A DNA stretch of 21,878 bases from Bacteroidia bacterium (GTDB lineage Bacteria; Bacteroidota; Bacteroidia; Bacteroidales; Azobacteroidaceae). The notes below the pieces were generated by a model that made no database searches, had not been told where the DNA came from, and was given only the letters and a program-made list of their open reading frames with translations. The stretch spans positions 1 to 21,878 of the forward strand of contig BNWW01000040.1 of NCBI GenBank assembly GCA_025999115.1. Reading direction: 5' to 3'. Position numbers and translations under genes: made by a program. Below are positions 16,202 through 21,878 of this stretch, piece after piece (position 1 is the stretch's first letter; every line of letters starts with the position of its first letter).

Positions 16202-17310
16202 GAATACAAAGTTACTAAATTTTCTTTAACAGCACTCATCACAAAAAGTGTTTGCACCCGTTTACTTGCATTGACACTTAATTGTGCTCTTAAAGCATCG
16301 TCTTTTATCAATTGATTGATTGAGCCGGCTAATGCTTCTACGTTTTTATTTTCGGATTCCAAGCCGGTTTCCCCATTAAGACACACCCAATTTACCCCAG
16401 AGCGGGGAATGGTAAATGTAACGGCCGGAAGTCCGCAATACATCGCTTCCGCCAAAGCTAATCCGTATGCTTCGTTTCGGGTAATGGAGGGAAAAGCGAA
16501 CAAATCGGATGCATATAAATAATGTCGTAAAGTATCATCGTCCAAACGGCCTATAAAATAGATGGAAGATGAATTTTTTGCCAATTCTTTCAAGTGATTG
16601 GTCAGAGGGCCTTTTCCTGCAATCACAATCACGGCGTCGGATACAATAGAAGGTGCGGCTTCAATCAAATATTGCAGCCCTTTATAGGTTACATGACGAC
16701 CAAAAGTAAAAATGATTTTTTTGCCGCCATACTGTTGCTTGATTTTATCAATTGCGGGTTCATCTTCCGTTCGCTTTTGGAATAGATCTATCTTCACGGT
16801 AGAAGGAATCGCTATGATTTTATCTTTCCAAGGAACAAGCGGTTTAGATCCTTGAGCATAAGCCATGCTTGTAGCTACAATTTGATTGGCTCGTTTCAAC
16901 AAGCATCGTTCAAAAGGGATATACAGTGTATGTAAAATTTTCTGTTCCACAATATCGGAATGCCAATGAACGATTAACTTAACCTTTTTAGGAAGTTGTG
17001 CCAGCAAATAAACGCTACCCAACGGGTTAGGAGCATGAAAATGGATAAAATCCGGATCAAATTCTTTCAACACTTTTTTCAATTCTTTATAAAATGAAAA
17101 AGAAACGGGTTGACTGAATAATTTTTTCCAGACACCGCTTCGTGTGATTTTCACGCCTTCATACAGGTCGTGAACCGTCTGTTTTTCATCAGTAAAACAG
17201 ATTACTTGATGTTCAAATTCCGGCAATGCCGATACAATGCTATGGCACATATCTTCTATTCCGCCGATATGTGGTGCATAATAATTAGATATATGAAGGA
17301 TTTTTTTCAT
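16198..17310 (-). CDS. Glycosyltransferase family 4 (GT-B)
   Basis: A 370-residue GT-B enzyme. The N-terminal domain starts [20 protein letters not shown] (2-21), with the glycine loop that contacts the donor. The C-terminal domain opens with [20 protein letters not shown] and carries the retaining-GT signature [19 protein letters not shown] (279-297), with Glu280 and Glu288 in the E-x7-E arrangement. This is the GT4 class, which includes mannosyl-, glucosyl- and heptosyl-type transferases. Its position directly before hddA (ATGA overlap) makes it a candidate for transferring the heptose, but that is inference from position only. No membrane segments are seen, so it is probably peripheral to the inner membrane. 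Confidence 0.92.
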   Translation of the reverse strand: MKKILHISNYYAPHIGGIEDMCHSIVSALPEFEHQVICFTDEKQTVHDLYEGVKITRSGVWKKLFSQPVSFSFYKELKKVLKEFDPDFIHFHAPNPLGSVYLLAQLPKKVKLIVHWHSDIVEQKILHTLYIPFERCLLKRANQIVATSMAYAQGSKPLVPWKDKIIAIPSTVKIDLFQKRTEDEPAIDKIKQQYGGKKIIFTFGRHVTYKGLQYLIEAAPSIVSDAVIVIAGKGPLTNHLKELAKNSSSIYFIGRLDDDTLRHYLYASDLFAFPSITRNEAYGLALAEAMYCGLPAVTFTIPRSGVNWVCLNGETGLESENKNVEALAGSINQLIKDDALRAQLSVNASKRVQTLFVMSAVKENLVTLYS

Positions 17311-17329
17311 TTGAAGTAGTAGCTGTTAT

Positions 17330-17533
17330 TTAAATGGATTTTTGAAGCACAAAAACAAATTCATCAGCGTTTTTGATAAGCAGGAGAATCCGTTCGTACC
17401 AATACCTGTGCCAATTCCTTTTTTTAAGATCGGAATACTTTGCTAATAAGTCATCTACACACGCTCTCTCGTATTGATCGTCAAATTCCGCTTGATACGT
17501 GTTGATAATCTTTGTTTCTATGTTTTTTAACAT
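17330..17533 (-). CDS. Small hypothetical protein, 67 residues
   Basis: A short frame that fills the only sizeable space in the operon, 24 bases after the upstream GT4 and 19 bases before the next. The product is soluble and predicted helical, rich in aromatic and charged residues, with DDQYERACVDDLLAKY (residues 18-33) and KKRNWHRYWYERILLLI (37-53). I do not recognise a family. No signal peptide or membrane span is evident. Regular spacing and co-direction favour a real gene. It could also be the remnant of a lost gene or a small partner of a neighbouring glycosyltransferase. No Shine-Dalgarno site precedes the ATG. Confidence 0.5.
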   Translation of the reverse strand: MLKNIETKIINTYQAEFDDQYERACVDDLLAKYSDLKKRNWHRYWYERILLLIKNADEFVFVLQKSI

Positions 17534-17557
17534 ATTCTTAAATTTAAGTAAGTTTTT

Positions 17558-18649
17558 TTAAGCAAATAAATATTGAATTAATTCGTTCCAATTTCGCGTA
17601 AACGGTTCTTTGTACCGGATTTCTTTGGTTTCGTCGTAATCCAAAGAACCGGCGATATAGTTTTTCATCCATTCGGCCAATTGTGTTTCATTATCCGGAT
17701 CAAAGAATTTCACTTGATCATATTTTCCCACGGTTTCTTTGGCGTATGGCAAATCGGAAACCAAGAGAGGTTTGTTCAATTCTTTGGCTTCGGTAATCGG
17801 TAATCCCCAAGATTCTACTTTGGAGGGGAACAACAAGCAGTCGCAATTCCGGTACGCCTCATTCATTTCTTCCCGGTTCAAAAAACCGGTAAATCGTAAA
17901 TTGGGTAGCGAATGATATTGATCGAATATTTCTTTTGCATAGCGATTTTCCGTTCCGTCGAAAGTCAATAGAATTTCGAAATTCGTTATTCCGGCTTCTA
18001 CAAGCAGGGAGGTGGCGCGACAAATCACTTCATAATTTTTATGTATCATCGGAGTTGCCGGATAAAAGAATTGAATTTTTTCGTTTGAATCCGGTCGTTC
18101 CGGAACGGCAATCAAGGAGGTTGTTTGTACCGGTAAAGAAACGACGACATTCCGCACCGAAAACATCTTTTCAAATGCTTTTCGCAGCCATTCTTGTTGA
18201 ACAACAATATAGGTGTTTTTGTGAATATTAATTTGATAAATATAGCGGGTAACCAGACTGAACAACACAATATTCGGTTGCATAAACACGTCTTTCCAAT
18301 GGGCGTGAAAAAACGAAAAGGTATTGTGGCAATAAACCATTCGTTTTTCGGCGATCACATTCGGGGTGGTATCGTGCAAAGAGAACCATGCGTAGGGTTT
18401 TAACTGTTTGGAAAGTTTTTTAAATCCGATGTATTCGTAATACAAGCGGTAAAACCAGGATTTACGCGATTTCGGATAAGCAATATATTCTACGTTTTCA
18501 TATTCCGGATACTGCTTTTCATTATGCACCAATGCAATAATCCGGTAATTATTACCTGCAAAAGCGGATAAAGCGGCAATGCAATCTTGCATGATTTTCA
18601 GTGTTCCGCCTCGGAACAAATTAACACCCGATACGACAATTATTTTCAT
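17558..18649 (-). CDS. Glycosyltransferase family 4 (GT-B)
   Basis: A 363-residue GT-B enzyme. It begins [20 protein letters not shown] (2-21), with a glycine loop, and has HDTTPNV and VYCHNTFSFFH in the N-terminal half. The C-terminal domain includes IQFFYPATPMIHKNYEVI and the retaining signature ending FPSKVESWGLPITEAKEL, where Glu279 and Glu287 make the E-x7-E pair. It belongs to the GT4 group (glycos_transf_1), usual in capsule loci. The donor is unknown; together with the other GT4 it could add mannose, heptose or a 6-deoxyhexose. The start overlaps the stop of the membrane-protein gene as ATGA. Confidence 0.92.
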   Translation of the reverse strand: MKIIVVSGVNLFRGGTLKIMQDCIAALSAFAGNNYRIIALVHNEKQYPEYENVEYIAYPKSRKSWFYRLYYEYIGFKKLSKQLKPYAWFSLHDTTPNVIAEKRMVYCHNTFSFFHAHWKDVFMQPNIVLFSLVTRYIYQINIHKNTYIVVQQEWLRKAFEKMFSVRNVVVSLPVQTTSLIAVPERPDSNEKIQFFYPATPMIHKNYEVICRATSLLVEAGITNFEILLTFDGTENRYAKEIFDQYHSLPNLRFTGFLNREEMNEAYRNCDCLLFPSKVESWGLPITEAKELNKPLLVSDLPYAKETVGKYDQVKFFDPDNETQLAEWMKNYIAGSLDYDETKEIRYKEPFTRNWNELIQYLFA

Positions 18650-20268
18650 GGCGTGTTACAGGGATTAAATAATAATACAACAATATAAGGCAGTGTTATT
18701 ACTGCATTGAAATGAAAAAAACGGACATCTGAGGCTGTACACAAAAATAGCAGAGTTCCTAAATTGTAAACAAGCATAGGAACAATAAACAATAGTGTTT
18801 TTGAACCATTTTTGTAAAGAGCGATTATACCGACTAATAATAACAACAACATTTGTAAGCCGATTTTGGCAAACATCTCTCCAAGCAATGGAATAGATAT
18901 TATAATAATATCTATAGCGAATAAGCTTTCTTTCAATAGTTTTCTAAACGGGTTGGTTTCATTGAAGAGTGATTCTTTGTTGGAAAAAATATTAACTGAT
19001 TTAAATTCTCCCCAAGGTTGCCAAACGGGATAAGTAACATCTCTTATGGCAAGGAATGAATTTTTGGGGTCGGATTGAACGGTGTTTAATGTCATTGCCG
19101 CAAAATCTTCCACCGGAACGCCGGATATGTGATTTGCGGTATTAAATAACCATTTAATAGAATTATAATCTCCGGGAATATAATTATTTTTCCACTCTTC
19201 ATCGGAAGCCATTGTATTGAGAAAGTTTTTGGTTGTATTGGATAAGGCCTGGGGATTTTTTACCAAGACATTTCCCATGATAGTCATTGGCAACCCTACC
19301 GATTCGGTATAAGTGTTTTCCGGATAGGTTACATGGAGCGCCGAATAAAGCGGACCACGTATGAGAATAATCCATATACCCATTAAGACAAAAATCCCCG
19401 CCGTTTTCCAATTATTTTTTAAATAAAAAATTAAGAGTAGAAAAAGCAAAGGAAAAGTAAAGAGCAGTCCATTATGTCGTACCAAAGTTGCTAAACCGAT
19501 TAATATGGAAAATACGACGATATTTTTCCAAGAGGATAGCCATTGTCCATGCGATAGGTAAATATTAATTAATTGGGCGGATAAAAAAAACAATAAAATG
19601 GTAAAAATCGTATCTTTCCACATATATAATAAAATTCCATGAGAAAACGGATTTAAAATAAGAAAGAAGCCGATTACGGTTAACCACTTTTTTGAATATC
19701 CCCACTTTGCCAAAGTAGCCATGAGATAACCTACAGCTCCACTAAACAGCATAATTTGACATAAAATGACAAATGCGTAGTGATTGCAAATCCGGGTAAT
19801 CAACCAAAGTAGAAATGTATGAATTACCGGATGCCAATTATCAAATTGAAATTGTTGTATTTGCGCCCATTGGTTATTGGTATCAATTGATGTTAATCCC
19901 GGAAAATGAACACCGAAAGGAATTAATAACAACAGAAAACATAAAATGCCATAAAACCATCCCGTTGTATTTTTAAAAGGCTGCGGATGAGGCTTGCAAA
20001 TTATGAAATGCTTATTTTTCAATAGGATACAAACCGTAGGAATCAAATGAAAAATCAAAATCGTCAATAAAGCACTTTTGATAAGAACTTGAACGGTCAG
20101 TATATCGGATACAAAGACAGAACTATATGAAAAATAAAAAATAAAAGTCATATACAACGATAAACACACATTGTAAATAATGAATAACGCTTTTCTACGC
20201 GGGGTTAATCCATTGTATGATAAGAATAAGAAATCTTTATAGGATTGCAGTATCTTATTTACTTTCAT
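18646..20268 (-). CDS. Polytopic membrane protein, DUF6020/GT-C-like
   Basis: A 540-residue protein with roughly 11-13 hydrophobic segments. A large loop between about residues 300 and 430 is likely periplasmic (contains NTYTESVG and [11 protein letters not shown]). The first outside loop holds [15 protein letters not shown] (residues 122-136, Asp129) and [13 protein letters not shown] (144-156). An acidic residue there, followed by a WHP motif, resembles the DUF6020 and GT39-like families, whose members use polyprenyl-phosphate sugars. It could thus be a GT-C transferase or act as a Wzy-like polymerase; neither is proven. The start at 20268 is preferred over ATG 20292 because a purine-rich stretch precedes it and the overlap with the upstream gene falls to 14 bases. 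Confidence 0.82.
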   Translation of the reverse strand: MKVNKILQSYKDFLFLSYNGLTPRRKALFIIYNVCLSLYMTFIFYFSYSSVFVSDILTVQVLIKSALLTILIFHLIPTVCILLKNKHFIICKPHPQPFKNTTGWFYGILCFLLLLIPFGVHFPGLTSIDTNNQWAQIQQFQFDNWHPVIHTFLLWLITRICNHYAFVILCQIMLFSGAVGYLMATLAKWGYSKKWLTVIGFFLILNPFSHGILLYMWKDTIFTILLFFLSAQLINIYLSHGQWLSSWKNIVVFSILIGLATLVRHNGLLFTFPLLFLLLIFYLKNNWKTAGIFVLMGIWIILIRGPLYSALHVTYPENTYTESVGLPMTIMGNVLVKNPQALSNTTKNFLNTMASDEEWKNNYIPGDYNSIKWLFNTANHISGVPVEDFAAMTLNTVQSDPKNSFLAIRDVTYPVWQPWGEFKSVNIFSNKESLFNETNPFRKLLKESLFAIDIIIISIPLLGEMFAKIGLQMLLLLLVGIIALYKNGSKTLLFIVPMLVYNLGTLLFLCTASDVRFFHFNAVITLPYIVVLLFNPCNTP

Positions 20269-21814
20269 GATATTCTTCTTCCGTATTGACATTCCAAATC
20301 GAGTTTTTATTTTTATTATGATTTTTTACCACTTCTATGGCTTCCATAGCAGTTAGCATGGAGTGGTCCATATTGTTATATTTATGCTGGCCGTTTCGTC
20401 CCAAACAGTATAAATTTTCGAAAGCATCTAAATAATTTTGCACTTTATCAAATTCGGAATATACGCCGAAATAGGCCGGATATGCTTTTTGTATTTTTAC
20501 TTGGTTGGCATCCAGTACATCCTCCTTGTCTATAATCTTAATTTTTACCAACTCGGATATGGCAAATTCAATGAAATCTTCTTGAGGCATATTCCACATT
20601 TTATCGCCTTCATTGCAGAAATATTCCAATCCGACCCAAACCGTATTTTGAAAATCTTTGACCATATAAGGCGACCAGTTATTGAAAATTTGCAAGCGTC
20701 CAATCTGAACATCCCGTTCTTGAATATAGATCCAGCAATCCGGAACAATATTTTTTACCGTTGGAATTTTGGTTTGGTTTTTCAATTTTAGTTTTTTGAC
20801 CAATACGCCAATGGTAATGAAATCACGATAGGGTAATTGGGATGCAATTTGTAAAACATCTTTCGGCACATTTGTTTCGATTGCCTGTACCAAGTCTTTT
20901 ACAGACATGGTGGAAAACAAATAATCGACAGGATATGTTTCCGATTTTCCATCTCTTTCAACCGTAACGGATCGAACGGTTTTGTTTTCTTCTTGTATTT
21001 TTATAACCGTCGCATTCCGATGTATTTTTCCTCCGGCTTTTTCAACGTCTTCCGCTACGACCGACCATAATTGACCGGGACCTAACTTGGGATATAAAAA
21101 CCGTTCGATGAGCGATGTTTGCTTACTTTCGTATCGAGGTTTGATAATTTTCAAAAAAGCTTCTTTCAAAATATTGAGGATGGAAAGAGATTTGACTCGT
21201 TGTGCACCCCACGATGGAGATAATTTGGATGGATGAATTCCCCAAACTTTTTCAGTATAATCCTCAAAAAACATCCGGTACAATTGTTTACCGAACCGGT
21301 TAATATAAAAATCTTCTAACGAATTTTCTTTTCGTTTTTTTACGGATGAATACAAATAGCTTGTTCCTGCTTTGATAGTATTCCACAATCCCATATTAAC
21401 AAACGTCGATGACTTGATGGAAATAGGATAATCAAAAAATTTCCGGCGATAAAATATACGCGAAACTCTTTCTCGTATCAGCATAACAATATCTGTTTTT
21501 TCCGGGTCAGGTCCGTTCTCTTTAAAATCTTTTTGAGTACCCAATAGCAAATCATCTTTTGAAGGTTTTCCCTGTACAGGTAATAAATTTTCCCAAAAAT
21601 CGTTCACTTGTTTGTTTTTTGAGAAAAAGCGATGGCCTCCGATGTCTATTCGATTTCCATGATATTCTATAGTAGTAGAAATGCCTCCGATTCTATCAGT
21701 AGCCTCAAAAATCGTTACATTAACATCCGGCATTTCCTTTAATAATTGATAGGCCGCCGTCAGTCCAGCAGGACCTGCGCCGATAATTACAGCTTGCTTT
21801 TTTTCGTTGTTCAT
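20255..21814 (-). CDS. FAD-dependent oxidoreductase, UDP-galactopyranose mutase/amine-oxidase-like
   Basis: A 519-residue flavoprotein. The dinucleotide fold at the N-terminus is [18 protein letters not shown] (8-25), with Glu37 expected to bind the ribose of [23 protein letters not shown] (41-60) and [14 protein letters not shown] (61-74) follow, the latter recalling the His-rich active-site segment of UDP-galactopyranose mutases. A C-terminal FAD-contact block is [20 protein letters not shown] (472-491). At 519 residues it is longer than bacterial Glf (about 370-390), so I do not name it glf. Relatives are annotated as protoporphyrinogen-oxidase-like and occur in polysaccharide loci. It may isomerise or oxidise a sugar or polyprenyl-linked sugar. 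It is preceded by a good Shine-Dalgarno sequence. Confidence 0.85.
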   Translation of the reverse strand: MNNEKKQAVIIGAGPAGLTAAYQLLKEMPDVNVTIFEATDRIGGISTTIEYHGNRIDIGGHRFFSKNKQVNDFWENLLPVQGKPSKDDLLLGTQKDFKENGPDPEKTDIVMLIRERVSRIFYRRKFFDYPISIKSSTFVNMGLWNTIKAGTSYLYSSVKKRKENSLEDFYINRFGKQLYRMFFEDYTEKVWGIHPSKLSPSWGAQRVKSLSILNILKEAFLKIIKPRYESKQTSLIERFLYPKLGPGQLWSVVAEDVEKAGGKIHRNATVIKIQEENKTVRSVTVERDGKSETYPVDYLFSTMSVKDLVQAIETNVPKDVLQIASQLPYRDFITIGVLVKKLKLKNQTKIPTVKNIVPDCWIYIQERDVQIGRLQIFNNWSPYMVKDFQNTVWVGLEYFCNEGDKMWNMPQEDFIEFAISELVKIKIIDKEDVLDANQVKIQKAYPAYFGVYSEFDKVQNYLDAFENLYCLGRNGQHKYNNMDHSMLTAMEAIEVVKNHNKNKNSIWNVNTEEEYHESK

Positions 21815-21820
21815 ATTTTT

Positions 21821-21828
21821 TCTCCTTT
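21821..21828 (-). promoter_or_regulatory. Strong Shine-Dalgarno site of the flavoprotein gene
   Basis: The reverse strand reads AAAGGAGA, with GGAG 7 bases before the ATG at 21814. This is a near-perfect ribosome-binding site, which is uncommon in Bacteroidota and not seen before the other genes here. It fixes the start of the flavoprotein gene and suggests efficient translation. Confidence 0.7.
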
Positions 21829-21833
21829 AAAAA

Positions 21834-21878
21834 TTAAAATTTTACGTGCAATGTAATTCCATAATAATACAACACCCG
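21834..21878 (-). CDS. C-terminal end of a probable outer-membrane beta-barrel protein (partial)
   Basis: In the minus-strand frame that is open from the right edge, the last 14 codons read RVLYYYGITLHVKF and end in TAA at 21834-21836. This looks like the last beta strand of an outer-membrane barrel: alternating hydrophobic and polar residues, several Tyr, and a terminal Phe, the BamA-recognition feature. The stop is 19 bases before the flavoprotein ATG, as expected in an operon. A capsule assembly or export porin would fit the context. Only 45 bases are seen, so this is a suggestion from pattern and spacing. Confidence 0.4.
   Translation of the reverse strand, partial: RVLYYYGITLHVKF

Noticed and set aside
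16207..16214. Reverse-strand TAACTTTG resembling a -7 box before hddA
   Set aside because: It lies inside the GT4 coding region, 6 bases from the hddA ATG, lacks a -33 partner, and the genes overlap by ATGA, so a chance match is more likely.
20255..21814. Naming the flavoprotein glf (UDP-galactopyranose mutase)
   Set aside because: The FAD fold and a His-containing segment are similar, but the protein is about 130 residues longer than bacterial Glf and matches the broader oxidoreductase group.
1..21878. Search by eye for tRNA, rRNA, CRISPR arrays, insertion sequences, recombinase genes and invertible promoters
   Set aside because: No CCA-ending cloverleafs, repeat-spacer arrays, transposase or integrase motifs, or long inverted repeats flanking promoters were recognised. 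Short repeats cannot be excluded without computation.

Overview
This window is a surface-polysaccharide (capsule or O-antigen type) biosynthesis locus from a member of the Bacteroidota, most likely the order Bacteroidales. Three things point there. The intergenic spaces carry the TAnnTTTG -7 element typical of Bacteroidota primary promoters. Shine-Dalgarno sites are almost absent. One gene belongs to the AAA-ATPase-like/PD-(D/E)XK family that is abundant in Bacteroidales. I cannot name a genus. I saw no rRNA, tRNA, CRISPR array or transposase gene.

Layout. (1) 1-1950, minus strand: a MOP-type oligosaccharide flippase followed by a GT2 glycosyltransferase that runs off the left edge. (2) 2042-5138, plus strand: a WbsX/GH99-like protein and two GT2 glycosyltransferases, tightly packed behind a good promoter. 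(3) 5115-6269, minus strand: a membrane acyltransferase (family 3) whose 3' end overlaps the last GT2. (4) 6397-9633, plus strand: a CDP-sugar operon with glucose-1-phosphate cytidylyltransferase, CDP-glucose 4,6-dehydratase, a short RmlC-like epimerase and an NAD(P)-dependent reductase/epimerase. (5) 9701-11425, minus strand: the AAA-ATPase-like/PD-(D/E)XK protein with its own -7 box, the only gene here with no evident role in sugar chemistry. (6) 11459-21878, minus strand: a long unbroken operon. In transcription order it holds the last residues of a probable outer-membrane beta-barrel protein, a UDP-galactopyranose-mutase-like flavoprotein, a polytopic membrane protein, a GT4 glycosyltransferase, a 67-residue unknown, a second GT4, the four GDP-D-glycero-D-manno-heptose enzymes (HddA, GmhA, HddC, GmhB), and two tandem paralogous glycosyltransferases with a GT92/GT2_4-like fold.

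Together the genes encode at least two special sugar donors. One is a CDP-6-deoxyhexose of undetermined configuration. The other is GDP-D-glycero-alpha-D-manno-heptose. The window also encodes seven clear glycosyltransferases, one WbsX-type protein, one acyl-decorating enzyme and one flippase. No initiating sugar-phosphate transferase, clear Wzy polymerase, Wza/Wzc export gene or chain-length regulator is present, so the locus should extend beyond the window, at least to the left (cut GT2) and right (cut outer-membrane protein).

Everything looks like known families. The more unusual points are the CDP-sugar branch without a 3-dehydrase, the nuclease-family gene between the two convergent operons, the tandem GT pair in which one copy has lost a conserved lysine, and the flavoprotein plus membrane-protein pair of uncertain chemistry.
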